DNA of 64,000 nucleotides from Halorhabdus sp. CBA1104. GTDB lineage: Archaea; Halobacteriota; Halobacteria; Halobacteriales; Haloarculaceae. A model generated the notes under the pieces. It saw only the letters and a program-made list of their open reading frames with translations, was not told the origin of the DNA and searched no databases. Where the stretch lies: NCBI RefSeq assembly GCF_009690625.1, contig NZ_CP033878.1, positions 1,302,001 to 1,366,000 on the forward strand, in the 5' to 3' direction. Shown piece by piece: positions 43,827-53,734 of the stretch (position 1 is its first letter; each line of letters begins with the position of its first letter). The translations under genes and the position numbers were made by a program.

Positions 43827-44420
43827 ATGGATGGGAAACGACTGTTGATGATTGTCGGAGACTTCGGCGAAGACTACGAGATCATGGTACCGTTCCAGGC
43901 CTTACAGATGGCCGGCCACGAGGTCGATGCTGTCTGTCCGGAAAGGGAGGCCGGAGAGACGATCAAGACGGCGATCCACGACTTCCGTGGCGACCAGACG
44001 TATCTCGAAACGCGTGGCCACAACTTCGAACTGACGGCGACGATGAGCGAGATCGATCCGACCGAGTACGACGGCCTGGTCGTTCCGGGCGGGCGAGCAC
44101 CCGAGTACCTCCGTGGCTACGACGAGGTGATCGAGGCAGTCCAGCATTTCTTCGAGGCCGACAAGCCCGTCGCGGCGATCTGTCACGGTCCGCAGATCCT
44201 CGCGGCCGCGGACGTTCTCGACGGCTACGAGATGACAGCCTATCCCGCCGTCCAAGCGGAAGTCGAGGCCGCTGGCTGCTCGTGGGTCGAGGGCGTCGCC
44301 CGCGACCGAAACCTGGTGACGGGCCAGGCCTGGCCGGACCACCCCGAGTGGCTCGCGGCGTTTCTCGATCTGCTCGGGACCGACATCGAACACGGTGCGG
44401 TCGCGGCAGCCGACGACTAG
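43827..44420 (+). CDS. DJ-1/PfpI-family protein
   Basis: 197 residues. The nucleophile-elbow AAICHGPQ holds Cys119-His120, and the glutamate at about position 15 (GEDYE) completes the DJ-1/PfpI catalytic set. Family members act as proteases, deglycases or glyoxalase III on methylglyoxal; which applies is open. ATG 43827 begins [12 protein letters not shown]; a GTG three codons earlier is possible. It is convergent with the sugar dehydrogenase, with only 11 bp between the stops. Confidence 0.88.
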   Translation: MDGKRLLMIVGDFGEDYEIMVPFQALQMAGHEVDAVCPEREAGETIKTAIHDFRGDQTYLETRGHNFELTATMSEIDPTEYDGLVVPGGRAPEYLRGYDEVIEAVQHFFEADKPVAAICHGPQILAAADVLDGYEMTAYPAVQAEVEAAGCSWVEGVARDRNLVTGQAWPDHPEWLAAFLDLLGTDIEHGAVAAADD

Positions 44421-44431
44421 ATCGATCCAGC

Positions 44432-45814
44432 TCAGGCAGGGGTGAGCCGGTAGACGGCACCGGTCGAACCCGTCACCTGGCCCCGCTCGCTCGTACAGAC
44501 GTACACCGCTCCGGTAGCGTCGCGTCCAAAGCCAAGCACCTGGGACCCGACGGCCTCTGATTCGATCGGAACCGCAGCGGTCTGCCAGGGACCGTCCTCG
44601 GTCGGTGTCGCGACGAACAACTGACCGTCAGCCTGCCAATCGGCGAAGACGTATCGTCCGGACAGGCCGGGCATCGCCTCGCCAGCGTAGACGTATCCGC
44701 CGACGACCGCGACGCCACTGACCGGCTGGCCGCTGTGGGGGTATTCGACGACCGGATCGATCAGTGGCTCGCCGTCGGGGGTGTCCGCGGGACAGGAGTC
44801 GGGTGACGAGCCCGGAGAGTCGGTGCCGAAGCAGTGGCGGCCTTCCCGGACGTTCCACCCGTAGTTGCCGCCAGCCCGGACGTGGTTGATCTCCTCGAAT
44901 CGATTCTGCCCGACGTCGGCGGCGTATAGTTCGCCGTCGTGAAAGGACATCCCCCACGGGTTCCGCAAGCCCCAGGCGAAGTGCTCGTCTAGGCCCTCAC
45001 GGCCGAGAAGTGGATTGGCCTCGGGAACGCTGTACGGGTCCTCTCCCGTGTCGGTCACGTCGATCCGGAGGATGCTGCCCAGCAGGTTCGCCGTCACGTC
45101 CTGTCCGTTCCCGCCCGCATTGGCGTCGTACCAGTCGGCGACGTGGCCGGTGCCGACGTCGTTACCGCCACCGCCGTCACCGACGCCGACGTAGAGATAC
45201 CCGTCGGGGCCAAAGGCGATCGCTCCGGCGTTGTGGTTGCCCTGGGGTTCGGGAATCTCTAAGATCGCCCGCTCGCTGTCGGGATCGGCGACGAGTGTCT
45301 CTGCGTCTAGTCTGAACGACGCGAGCACGAACGTGTGTGAGTGGCTGTCCGGCGTTGCCTCGCGTGGTGGGGCACTGTATCGCACGAACAGCCGCGGATC
45401 GGCCGGATAGTCCGGGTGGACGGCGATCCCGAGCAGCCCCCGTTCTTCGTAGCCCGACAGCGAGACCATCCGATCGCGGATATCGAGGACTGGTCGTTGG
45501 CGGGTTTGGGCGTCCGCGATGGCCTGGACTGTCCCGGCTTGATCGGCGACAAGTGCCGTCCCGTCGGGCAAAAACTCGACGCCGATCGGGGCGGTGAATC
45601 CGTCGGCCAAGCGCTCGACACCCACGGCCGAGGGCAGTTCTCCAGTGGCCGTCTCTGTGGACGGTGTGTGGGACGTGGCGTCTGGTTGTGTCGCTGCGGA
45701 CGGCGAGTTGGGCGTCCCATCGTCGGTCGGCTCCCCCACACAGCCGGCCAGTCCGCCCACGATCGCGGCCACGCCCGACGCGAGGAGTGTCCGTCGAGTG
45801 GGACGTAAAGACAT
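44432..45814 (-). CDS. PQQ-type sugar dehydrogenase, Tat-exported lipoprotein
   Basis: 460 residues. The twin-arginine signal RRTLLASGVAAIVGGLAGC ends in a lipobox, so it is lipid-anchored outside. A Thr/Pro-rich linker is followed by a six-bladed propeller of the glucose/sorbosone dehydrogenase family: GVEFLPDGTALVADQAG, ERGLLGIAVHPDY, GNHNAGAIAFGPDGYLYVGVGDGG, HFAWGLRNPWGMSF, GGNYGWNVREG. It would oxidise aldoses to lactones, with PQQ or another acceptor. No PQQ-synthesis gene is near. Confidence 0.88.
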   Translation of the reverse strand: MSLRPTRRTLLASGVAAIVGGLAGCVGEPTDDGTPNSPSAATQPDATSHTPSTETATGELPSAVGVERLADGFTAPIGVEFLPDGTALVADQAGTVQAIADAQTRQRPVLDIRDRMVSLSGYEERGLLGIAVHPDYPADPRLFVRYSAPPREATPDSHSHTFVLASFRLDAETLVADPDSERAILEIPEPQGNHNAGAIAFGPDGYLYVGVGDGGGGNDVGTGHVADWYDANAGGNGQDVTANLLGSILRIDVTDTGEDPYSVPEANPLLGREGLDEHFAWGLRNPWGMSFHDGELYAADVGQNRFEEINHVRAGGNYGWNVREGRHCFGTDSPGSSPDSCPADTPDGEPLIDPVVEYPHSGQPVSGVAVVGGYVYAGEAMPGLSGRYVFADWQADGQLFVATPTEDGPWQTAAVPIESEAVGSQVLGFGRDATGAVYVCTSERGQVTGSTGAVYRLTPA

Positions 45815-45926
45815 ACCATTTTTGTCGGGCCACGCGGAGTTAACCGTTCGGTCCGGCCAGACCGGTGCCGAAACCGACTGTCAGGAGAGCCAAACACGTA
45901 TAGATGCGGGCCACACAGTGACGGCC

Positions 45927-46517
45927 ATGCGTGGACTCGACGACACTGATCGAGAGATCCTTCACCTGTTGCTCGAAGACGCCCGGCGACCCTACAGCGA
46001 CATTGCCGAGCAAGTCGACCTCTCGGCCCCAGCCGTCTCCGATCGGGTCGATCGCCTCCGAGAGATGGGACTCATCGAGCGGTTTACCCTCGACGTCGAT
46101 CGATCGATGCTTCGAGAGGGCACCCCGGTACTGATCGAATTGACGCCCCAACCCGAGGCGACCGGCATCTCGGGGAACCTAGCTGGGGCCGCGGCCGTCG
46201 AACACGTCTTCCGGACGGCCGACGGGACAGTGTTGGTCGTCGCCCACGTCGACCGTCGCAACGTCCGGGGGTTCCTGGGCGAGCAACTCGATCTGACGGC
46301 GATCGACGCCATCGACGTCCGGATGCTCGCCGACAGCCAGTGGACGCCCCAGCTTGGTGCGGGCGAACTCGCGCCGGCCTGTGCCGAATGTGGGAATACG
46401 GTCACCAGCGAGGGAGAAACTGCGACACTTGACGGCGACGTCTATCACTTTTGCTGTCCCTCCTGTCAGAGCAAGTTCGTCGATCGCTACGAGGAACTGG
46501 CCGCCAGGGCGGAGTAA
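45927..46517 (+). CDS. AsnC/Lrp-type regulator with TRASH metal-binding domain (CopR-like)
   Basis: 196 residues. The N-terminal Lrp-type HTH (LDDTDREILHLLLEDARRPYSDIAEQ and SAPAVSDRVDRLREMGLI) is followed by a short RAM-like effector part and a C-terminal TRASH domain with Cys residues spaced C-x2-C (CAECGNT) and HFCCPSCQSKF. The TRASH motif binds copper or related soft metals. Related haloarchaeal proteins control a copper-exporting ATPase, and a CopA-type pump lies 1 kb downstream in the same direction. ATG 45927 begins MRGLDDTDREI. Confidence 0.88.
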   Translation: MRGLDDTDREILHLLLEDARRPYSDIAEQVDLSAPAVSDRVDRLREMGLIERFTLDVDRSMLREGTPVLIELTPQPEATGISGNLAGAAAVEHVFRTADGTVLVVAHVDRRNVRGFLGEQLDLTAIDAIDVRMLADSQWTPQLGAGELAPACAECGNTVTSEGETATLDGDVYHFCCPSCQSKFVDRYEELAARAE

Positions 46518-46569
46518 CGCGGCCGGACAGCGGCACCGTTAACGGGCCCCTCTTCGAAACCCCGGTACG

Positions 46570-46857
46570 ATGAGTTCGATCAAGCGACTCGTGCTGGACT
46601 TGCTGAAGCCAAACGACGTCGAAAACGTCACCTTCGCCCGCAAACTCGCCGGATTGGAGGGTGTCGACGGCGTAAACGTCTCGCTGCTGGAATCCGACAA
46701 GGAAGTCCAGAATCTCAAGATCACGATCGAGGGCCAGGATATCGACGAGACCACCGTCGCGGAGACGGTCGAACAGTTGAGTGGCACGATCCACTCTACC
46801 GACGAGGTGGCCTGCGGGAGCCGCCTCGTCGAGGAAAGCGAAACCCATCAGGACTAA
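46570..46857 (+). CDS. DUF211 protein
   Basis: 95 residues starting MSSIKRLVLDLLKPND. The sequence (VTFARKLAGLEGVDGVNVSLLESDKEVQNLKITIEGQ) has the ferredoxin-like beta-alpha-beta pattern of DUF211, a family of small archaeal proteins seen beside metal or redox genes. It precedes the VIT1-like gene by 2 bp. Function unknown; I infer a metal-related accessory role from the copper context. Confidence 0.8.
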   Translation: MSSIKRLVLDLLKPNDVENVTFARKLAGLEGVDGVNVSLLESDKEVQNLKITIEGQDIDETTVAETVEQLSGTIHSTDEVACGSRLVEESETHQD

Positions 46858-46859
46858 CC

Positions 46860-47438
46860 GTGTCTTCCAGACTCGCCACGCTCCGGGAACTGCTCGAAGA
46901 CGAGGACGTCCGGTCGATCTCCCGGCGGTACTTCATCTCCAACGGGTTCGACGGAACCTTGACCAGCATCGGCATCATCGTCGGCTCGTTCCTGGGCGGC
47001 AGCACCAATATGGAAGTCATCCGGATCGTCGCCGGCGGGACGGTCGGCCTGGCGGCCTCGGGCGTCTGGAGCGTCTGGGAGATCGAACGCGCCGAGAAAC
47101 TGGCCGAGCTCAAGCGCGTCGAGGCACAGATGCTCACCGACCTCGAAGAGACACGCCTGCACGATCACAAGGCCGACGCCCGGAAGGTCAACGCGGCCAT
47201 GAGCGGACTCGGCCCGACGATCGGGATGTTGTTGCCGATCGTGCCGTACTTCTTCGTCGGCGTCGCCCTCTCGATGCTGTGGGCGACGGTGATCGGTGTC
47301 CTCGTCGGCGTCGGGCTCCTGTTCGTCTTCGGGGCGTACATGGGCAATCTCTCGGAGCAAAACTGGGTAATCGCCGGCCTGCGGACGGGACTCGTTGGCC
47401 TCGTCGTCGGTGCGATCAATATCGGCCTCCCGGGATAG
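46860..47438 (+). CDS. VIT1/CCC1-like metal transporter
   Basis: 192 residues starting GTG 46860. It has an N-terminal soluble helix (RLATLRELLEDEDVRSIS) and four to five hydrophobic helices; the RRYFISNGFDGTLTSIGIIVGSFLGG segment is the pattern shared by VIT1/CCC1 vacuolar iron/manganese carriers. It lies between the TRASH regulator and the copper pump, 2 bp after DUF211. Transport of iron or manganese is the family's known role; a link with copper here is inference. Confidence 0.82.
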   Translation: MSSRLATLRELLEDEDVRSISRRYFISNGFDGTLTSIGIIVGSFLGGSTNMEVIRIVAGGTVGLAASGVWSVWEIERAEKLAELKRVEAQMLTDLEETRLHDHKADARKVNAAMSGLGPTIGMLLPIVPYFFVGVALSMLWATVIGVLVGVGLLFVFGAYMGNLSEQNWVIAGLRTGLVGLVVGAINIGLPG

Positions 47439-47544
47439 CCCGATTCTCACAGCTTTGGCGGTGTCCCCACTTTACATTCGAAATTCCATCCCCAGATAGT
47501 GGCGAGAATATGAGGGGAAAGCCGAATGAACGAGGAGACCCTAA

Positions 47545-50130
47545 ATGGAGACAATGACAGCCCGACGAACGACCAGACTGGAACTTTCGGGGTTGAGTTG
47601 TGCCAATTGCGCCGGCACCGTCGAGGAGCGGGTCGGCGAACTCGGGGGCGTCGAGTCAGTCGATGCGAACTTCGCCACCGAGGAGGGAACAGTGACCTAC
47701 GACGCCGAGGAGACGTCGTTGGCCGAGATTTACGACACCATCGACGAGGCGGGCTACGGGGCGGCCACAGAGACAGTGACAGTTGGTATCACGGACATGT
47801 CGTGTGCGAACTGTGCCGAGGCAAACGAGACGTCACTCGAAGACACGCCCGGTGTGATCGGGGCCGACGTCAACTACGCGACCGACGAGGCCCAGGTGCG
47901 CTACAACCCCGCCGACGCCTCGCTGGCCGACCTCTACGACGCCATCGAGGCTGCCGGGTACACGCCTATCGAGGAAGATGACGACGAGGACGTCTCCGAT
48001 CAGGAACGGCAGGACCTCGCCCGGACCGCCGAAATACGGCGACTCCGCCGGCTGACGCTGCTGGGTGGGGCGCTGTCGGTCCCGCTGCTGGTCATGCTCG
48101 TCGATCACGTCTTCGGGCTCGGGGTGCTTCCCGAATCGGTCGGGCCGGTCGGGACGCCCTGGATCGCGTTCGCGCTGGCGACGCCCGTCCAGGTGCTGTT
48201 GGGCAAGGAGTTCTACGAGAATTCCTACAACGCCCTGGTCAACAACCGGACGGCGAACATGGACGTCTTGATCGCGCTTGGCTCTTCGACGGCGTACCTC
48301 TACAGCGTCGCCCGTCTGCTCGGGTTCCCCGGCAGCGGCTACTACTTCGACACCGCGGCGCTGATCCTCGTGTTCATCACGCTGGGCAACTACCTCGAAG
48401 CGCGCTCGAAAGGCCAGGCGAGTGACGCGATCAGGGAGTTGCTCCAACTGGAGGCCGACACCGCGACGGTGATCCGCGAGGACGGAACGGAAGCAGAGAT
48501 TCCGCTCGAAGACGTCGCCGTCGGCGACCGGTTGAAGGTTCGACCCGGCGAGAAGATTCCGACCGACGGCGTGGTGGTGGATGGAACAAGTGCGGTCGAC
48601 GAGTCGATGGTCACCGGCGAGTCCGTGCCCGTCGAGAAAAGCGAGGGCGAGGAAGTGATCGGTTCGACGGTCAACGAGAACGGCGTCCTCGAAATCGAGG
48701 CCACCAGGGTCGGCGAGGAGACGGCGATCCAGCAGATCGTCACGCGCGTCAAGGAAGCCCAGTCCCGCCAGCCCGAGATCCAGAACGTCGCCGACCGGAT
48801 CAGCGCCGTCTTCGTCCCCGCCGTCATCGGCAACGCCGTGCTCTGGGGACTCCTGTGGTTCCTGTTCCCCGACGCGCTGGCCGGGTTCGTCGACGCGCTG
48901 CCGTTGTGGGGCCTGGCCGCTGGCGGGCCGACGGCAGTCGGGATCGGCGAGTTCGCCGTCGTCGTCTTCGCCTCGGCCGTGCTGATCGCCTGTCCCTGTG
49001 CGCTGGGGCTGGCGACGCCCGCAGCGACGATGGTCGGCACGACCATCGGTGCCCAAAACGGCGTCCTGTTCAAGGGCGGGGACGTCCTCGAACGCGTCCG
49101 TGACGTGGATACGGTGGTCTTCGACAAGACCGGGACGCTGACCGAAGGCGAGATGGAACTCACCGACGTGATCGCCCTCCCAGAGGCAGACCGAACCGCG
49201 GCGGACGGCGGGACGCTGGAAGCCGAGCAGAGCGTGACCGAATCGTTCGTCTTGGAAGCCGCTGCCAGCGCCGAGCGGGGGAGTGAACACCCACTCGCCC
49301 ACGCGATCGTCGCTGGCGCTCGCGAGCGCGGGCTCGAACCAGCCGAGCCCGACGAGTTCGAGAACGTGCCCGGCCACGGGGTGCGTGCCGAGACCGACCA
49401 CGGCGAGGTGCTGGTCGGCAACCGAAAGCTGATGGCCGACAACGGGATCGATCCCGAACCGGCCGCCAAAGCCATGGAACGGCTCGAATCGGCGGGCAAG
49501 ACGGCCATGCTGGTCGCCGTCGACGGGCGGCTGGTCGGGGTCGTCGCCGACGCGGATACAGTCAAAGACTCGGCGGCCGAGGCAGTGAGTGCGATTACGG
49601 ATCGTGGCACCGACGTCTGGATGATCACCGGCGACAACGAACGCACCGCACGCGCCGTCGCCGATCAGGTGGGGATCGACCCGGAGAACGTCAAGGCAGC
49701 GGTCCTGCCAGACGAGAAGGCCGACGCGATCGAGGAGATCCAGGCCGACGGCCGGCGCGCGATGATGGTCGGGGACGGCGTCAACGACGCCCCGGCACTG
49801 GCGGCGTCGTTCGTCGGGACGGCCATCGGCTCTGGCACCGACGTGGCCATCGAGGCCGCCGACGTGACGCTGATGCGTTCGGACCCGCTGGACGTTCTCA
49901 AAGCGATCAGAATTTCCGCGGGGACGCTCTCGAAGATCAAGCAGAACCTCTTCTGGGCACTGGGGTACAACACGGCGATGATCCCGCTTGCCTCTATCGG
50001 ACTGCTCCAGCCGGTGCTCGCGGCCGCGGCGATGGCGATCTCCAGCGTCTCGGTGCTGACGAACAGCCTACTCTTCCGCCGGTACGATCCCGAAGCTGAG
50101 TACAAGCTCCTGGGACTGTTCGGACGCTGA
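47545..50130 (+). CDS. copA: Copper-exporting P1B-type ATPase
   Basis: 861 residues. Two N-terminal heavy-metal domains each carry CANC: Cys19/Cys22 and Cys87/Cys90. Core motifs are the actuator [11 protein letters not shown], the TM metal-site CPC in [13 protein letters not shown], the phosphorylation [18 protein letters not shown] and the hinge [12 protein letters not shown]7/TM8 residues YN and MxISS near the C-terminus match the Cu(I)-type group. It pumps Cu(I) out of the cell. A purine-rich CGAGGAGAC lies about 6 bp before ATG 47545. It is downstream of the TRASH regulator, DUF211 and VIT1-like genes on one strand. Confidence 0.95.
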   Translation: METMTARRTTRLELSGLSCANCAGTVEERVGELGGVESVDANFATEEGTVTYDAEETSLAEIYDTIDEAGYGAATETVTVGITDMSCANCAEANETSLEDTPGVIGADVNYATDEAQVRYNPADASLADLYDAIEAAGYTPIEEDDDEDVSDQERQDLARTAEIRRLRRLTLLGGALSVPLLVMLVDHVFGLGVLPESVGPVGTPWIAFALATPVQVLLGKEFYENSYNALVNNRTANMDVLIALGSSTAYLYSVARLLGFPGSGYYFDTAALILVFITLGNYLEARSKGQASDAIRELLQLEADTATVIREDGTEAEIPLEDVAVGDRLKVRPGEKIPTDGVVVDGTSAVDESMVTGESVPVEKSEGEEVIGSTVNENGVLEIEATRVGEETAIQQIVTRVKEAQSRQPEIQNVADRISAVFVPAVIGNAVLWGLLWFLFPDALAGFVDALPLWGLAAGGPTAVGIGEFAVVVFASAVLIACPCALGLATPAATMVGTTIGAQNGVLFKGGDVLERVRDVDTVVFDKTGTLTEGEMELTDVIALPEADRTAADGGTLEAEQSVTESFVLEAAASAERGSEHPLAHAIVAGARERGLEPAEPDEFENVPGHGVRAETDHGEVLVGNRKLMADNGIDPEPAAKAMERLESAGKTAMLVAVDGRLVGVVADADTVKDSAAEAVSAITDRGTDVWMITGDNERTARAVADQVGIDPENVKAAVLPDEKADAIEEIQADGRRAMMVGDGVNDAPALAASFVGTAIGSGTDVAIEAADVTLMRSDPLDVLKAIRISAGTLSKIKQNLFWALGYNTAMIPLASIGLLQPVLAAAAMAISSVSVLTNSLLFRRYDPEAEYKLLGLFGR

Positions 50131-50384
50131 ATCCCGGGCTGCCGGCCTCGTTCACCACCAGTATTTTCACTTCGTACAAGTCTGCGCTATCGTTTGCGGG
50201 ACGACTTTTGTTGTGCTTACTTGTAAAGACCCCAAATTACAGGGACACTAGTTGATCCTATATACTGGCAAAAGAGACGAGTTGACGACTGTAGCAACGT
50301 GAGAGTTTCGGGAAATATTGTGGAGAGTTTGCAATACTTTGAAAACCCTTTTGTGGGCGCGGCTGATACCCACAATCGATACAC

Positions 50385-51578
50385 ATGGCCGACGTTGACT
50401 TCCCAGAACCGGACGTGCTGCCCGAGACGATCGAGCCTGCGACGTTGAAGACCCGGATCGACGACGGGGATGCCGTCACGATCCTCGACGTCCGAATGAG
50501 CGGTGAATACGACGAGTGGCACATCGATGGCGAGTCCGTCGAGACGACCAATGTGCCGTACTACGAGTTTCTGGACGAGGACATCGGCGAGGATGTCTTC
50601 GAATCGCTCCCCGAAGACGAGCAGATTACTGTGGTCTGTGCAAAGGGGAAAGCAAGCGAGTATATCGCCGGTGTATTAGCGAAAGAAGGCTACGACGCCG
50701 TCAACGTCGCCGACGGCATGAACGGCTGGGCGTCGATTTACGAGGCTGTCGAACTCGAGGGCTACGACGGAGCAGGGACCGTCTTCCAGTACCAGCGCCC
50801 CTCCAGTGGCTGTCTGGGCTATCTCGTCGTCGACGGCGACGAGGCGGCGGTGATCGATCCGTTGCGGGCGTTCACCGACCGTTATCTCGACGATGCCCAG
50901 GCTCACGACGCCGAGCTCGTCTACGCACTGGACACCCACGTCCACGCCGATCACGTCTCTGGGATTCGTGCCCTCGCCGAGGCAGGCGTCGAGGCTGTCC
51001 TGCCCGCCGCAGCGATCGACCGCGGCGTCGAAGACGCCGAGAAACTGACCGCCGGATCGGACGGCGACGTGTTCACCGTCGGCGACGTCGAGATCGAAGC
51101 GATCCACACCCCCGGCCACACGACCGGGATGACCTCCTACCTGGTGGGCGAGCGTCTGCTCGCGACCGGCGACGGCCTGTTCGTCGAGAGCGTCGCCCGC
51201 CCTGACCTGGAAGCCGGTGATGAAGGGGCCGAAGACGCCGCCAAGCAGCTCTACGAGACCCTTCAAGAGCGGATCTTGCCGCTTGCCGACGACGTGTTGA
51301 TCGCCGGTGGGCACACGAGCGAGGCCGCCGACACCGCCCCCGACGGCACCTACACGGCACCGCTTGGCGAGTTGCGCGAGGAAATGGACGCCCTCTCGAT
51401 GTCCGAGAGTGAGTTCGTCCAGGCGGTACTTGCTGATATGCCGCCCCGGCCGGCCAACTACGAGGCGATCATCGCAACCAACCTCGGCCAGAACGCAATC
51501 GACGACGCGGAAGCGTTCACACTCGAACTGGGGCCGAACAACTGTGCGGCCAGCCAGGACTCACTCGCCGGAGACTGA
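50385..51578 (+). CDS. Rhodanese-MBL fusion (persulfide-dioxygenase-like)
   Basis: 397 residues. N-terminal rhodanese domain (1-125) with DVRMSGEYDEWHIDG and the active-site Cys85 in VVCAKGKASEY. C-terminal metallo-beta-lactamase domain (about 135-330) with DTHVHADHVSG, HTPGHTTGMTSYLV, LATGDGLFVESV and a late His in GGHTSE, as in ETHE1-like persulfide dioxygenases. Fused order is rhodanese first, the reverse of many bacterial fusions. It should move sulfane sulfur and oxidise persulfide to sulfite. It heads a compact operon with YeeE/YedE and PiT genes (9-25 bp gaps). Confidence 0.88.
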   Translation: MADVDFPEPDVLPETIEPATLKTRIDDGDAVTILDVRMSGEYDEWHIDGESVETTNVPYYEFLDEDIGEDVFESLPEDEQITVVCAKGKASEYIAGVLAKEGYDAVNVADGMNGWASIYEAVELEGYDGAGTVFQYQRPSSGCLGYLVVDGDEAAVIDPLRAFTDRYLDDAQAHDAELVYALDTHVHADHVSGIRALAEAGVEAVLPAAAIDRGVEDAEKLTAGSDGDVFTVGDVEIEAIHTPGHTTGMTSYLVGERLLATGDGLFVESVARPDLEAGDEGAEDAAKQLYETLQERILPLADDVLIAGGHTSEAADTAPDGTYTAPLGELREEMDALSMSESEFVQAVLADMPPRPANYEAIIATNLGQNAIDDAEAFTLELGPNNCAASQDSLAGD

Positions 51579-51587
51579 TCGATCGAT

Positions 51588-52079
51588 ATGCTCCCAGACC
51601 CGATCGTGCTGTCGGTATTCGAGACGCTGTTTCCGGAAGGCATTGCCCGCTATGCTATCGGTGGCCTGTTCGTCGGGCTCGGTACCGCCGTCATCTACGC
51701 CGCGACGGCTATCGCTCCCGGCGCGAGTTCGTTCCTCGAATCGACGCTCACCTACGTCTCCGATCGATCGCGCTTCCAGCAGTATCGCGCCTCCCGTGAC
51801 TGGCGGATCGTCTTCACGCTGGGCATCGTTCTCGGGGCAGCCGTCTACGCCGCGATCTGGCAAGGAGAAGTCTGGACCACTGACGTCCAGTGGTGGCGAC
51901 TGCTGGCCGGCGGGATCCTCGTCGGCATCGGAACGCGGATCGGGAAGGGCTGTACGTCCGGGCACGGCGTCTGTGGTATCGGGTCGCGCTCGAAGACGTC
52001 TCTCGTCGGCGTCGTGAGCTTCCTGGCCGTCGCCATCGCGACAGCACAGATCGTCACGGCACTGGGGGTGAGCCCGTAA
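51588..52079 (+). CDS. YeeE/YedE half-protein 1 (sulfur-compound transport)
   Basis: 163 residues, four membrane spans. The motif GKGCTSGHGVCG has two Cys, the hallmark of the YeeE/YedE (TsuA-like) family that carries thiosulfate or other sulfur compounds. This half corresponds to the N-terminal part of full YeeE. Its stop overlaps the start of the second half by 1 bp (TAATG). Confidence 0.85.
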   Translation: MLPDPIVLSVFETLFPEGIARYAIGGLFVGLGTAVIYAATAIAPGASSFLESTLTYVSDRSRFQQYRASRDWRIVFTLGIVLGAAVYAAIWQGEVWTTDVQWWRLLAGGILVGIGTRIGKGCTSGHGVCGIGSRSKTSLVGVVSFLAVAIATAQIVTALGVSP

Positions 52080-52528
52080 TGGCTGGCTCGTCAGCGCCAG
52101 ACGGCGGCCGTCAGCCGCTGTTCATGCCGGTGATCCTGCTTGGCGGGTTGCTGTTCGGGTTCGGCCTCGCTGCCAGTCACATGGCCCGTCCAGAAGTCGT
52201 CTTGGACTTCCTCCAACTGGTCGATCTGGGCTTGCTATTCGTGATGTTCGGTGCGGCAGTCGTCTCGGGGCTGGCCTTCGCGATCATCCCACAGCTTCGT
52301 CAGCGTGCGCCGCTGACCGGTGACATCTACGAGCGCCGGCTGAAATCCTTCGATCGAAACGTGCTGATCGGCGGGGCCATCTTCGGCGTCGGCTGGGGCA
52401 TCTCCGGAGTCTGTCCCGGATCGGGGTATGCGAGCCTGGGGATCGGCAACTGGCCGATCTTGCTCGCAATCGGCGGAATGTTCCTCGGCGCGTACCTGCA
52501 GGGCATCTGGCGATCGTGGCCGAACTGA
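52079..52528 (+). CDS. YeeE/YedE half-protein 2
   Basis: 149 residues, four membrane spans, with the second Cys motif GVCPGSGYASLG of the family. ATG 52079 overlaps the preceding stop, so the two halves are translated together and should assemble as one channel. The family moves reduced sulfur; the neighbouring rhodanese-MBL protein would act on it. Confidence 0.85.
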   Translation: MAGSSAPDGGRQPLFMPVILLGGLLFGFGLAASHMARPEVVLDFLQLVDLGLLFVMFGAAVVSGLAFAIIPQLRQRAPLTGDIYERRLKSFDRNVLIGGAIFGVGWGISGVCPGSGYASLGIGNWPILLAIGGMFLGAYLQGIWRSWPN

Positions 52529-52553
52529 CCGCAGTCCCCCGTTCTCTCATTGT

Positions 52554-53726
52554 ATGGATCTAGCGACGATCGGCCTGTTCGCAATCGCAAGCGTGGCGAG
52601 TCTGTTCATGGCGTGGGTCATCGGGGCCGGTTCCAGCGGCGCAACGCCGTTTGCCCCAGCGGTCGGTGCCAACGCCATCTCGACGCTCCGGGCGGCACTG
52701 GTCGTCGGCGTGCTGGGCTTTCTGGGCGCGGTAACCCAGGGCGGGAACGTCTCCGAAGCCGTCGGGAGCGGGCTCGTCGAGGGCGTCTCGCTCCCGCCGA
52801 CGGGCGTCATCGCCGTCCTCTTGATCGGCGCGGGACTGATGGCGGTCGGCATCAAGACGGGCTACCCGATCGCGACGGCGTTCACCGTAACGGGGGCAGT
52901 GATCGGCGTCGGATTGGCCCTGGGTGGCGATCCAGCCTGGGGGAAGTACCGAGAGGTCGGGGCCGTGTGGTTGCTCACGCCGATCGGCGGCGGTGCAGTC
53001 GCGTTTGCCATCGCACGCACGCTTCCACGTCCCGACGTGCCCGAAGACGTGAGCGTCCCTACCCTCGCCGCCCTCGTCGGGGCTGTGGTGGTCACCCTGG
53101 AGTTTGCCCTTCTCGAAGGAATGGGCGGGACGGTCGCTGGGGTCGGCGGGCGCTTGCTACCGGTGAGTGACGGGCTGTCCGTCCCGCTGGTGACCGTGCT
53201 GGCGGGCGTCGGCAGTGCGGCCCTCGTCCGCTGGGATATCAGCCGGGACCTGACTGGCGGCCTCCGGCGCTTTCTCCTCGCGCTCGGATCGCTCGTGGCG
53301 TTCTCGGCGGGCGCGAGTCAGGTCGGCCTCGCGGTCGGTCCCCTGCTGCCGCTCTTTGCGGAGCAATCGACCGTCCCGACGGTCACATTGCTGCTTGGCG
53401 GCGGGTTCGGGATGCTGGTCGGCTCCTGGACCGGCGCACCGCGGATGATCACAGCCCTCTCCCAGGAGTACGCCTCACTGGGGCCACGGCGCTCGATTGC
53501 CACGCTCGTCCCCTCGTTCCTGATCGCTCAGATTGCAGTCTTGCTCGGCGTGCCAGTCTCGTTCAACGAGATTATCGTCAGCGGGATCGTCGGCAGTGGC
53601 CTGGCCGTCGGTGGGGCCGACGTCAGTCGACGGAAACTCCTCGTGACGGTGCTCGCGTGGATCGGGTCCCTCGGGTTGGCCCTTGGGCTTGGCTATGGCG
53701 TTGCAACGATTGGACCAGTTGGGTGA
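52554..53726 (+). CDS. PiT-family permease (phosphate or sulfate type)
   Basis: 390 residues with about ten membrane helices. The family motif around GAGSSGATPFAPAVGANAIST is near the N-terminus, and FSAGASQVGLAVGPLL plus TGAPRMITALSQEY in the second half. PiT members carry inorganic phosphate, and one branch (CysP) carries sulfate. Position directly after the rhodanese and YeeE/YedE genes favours a sulfur oxyanion, but the sequence alone does not decide it. Confidence 0.8.
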   Translation: MDLATIGLFAIASVASLFMAWVIGAGSSGATPFAPAVGANAISTLRAALVVGVLGFLGAVTQGGNVSEAVGSGLVEGVSLPPTGVIAVLLIGAGLMAVGIKTGYPIATAFTVTGAVIGVGLALGGDPAWGKYREVGAVWLLTPIGGGAVAFAIARTLPRPDVPEDVSVPTLAALVGAVVVTLEFALLEGMGGTVAGVGGRLLPVSDGLSVPLVTVLAGVGSAALVRWDISRDLTGGLRRFLLALGSLVAFSAGASQVGLAVGPLLPLFAEQSTVPTVTLLLGGGFGMLVGSWTGAPRMITALSQEYASLGPRRSIATLVPSFLIAQIAVLLGVPVSFNEIIVSGIVGSGLAVGGADVSRRKLLVTVLAWIGSLGLALGLGYGVATIGPVG

Positions 53727-53734
53727 CCCCGCCC

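Noticed and set aside
47833-49401. 522-codon open frame opposite copA
   Set aside because: Antisense shadow of a GC-rich gene; the copA frame has all P-type ATPase motifs.
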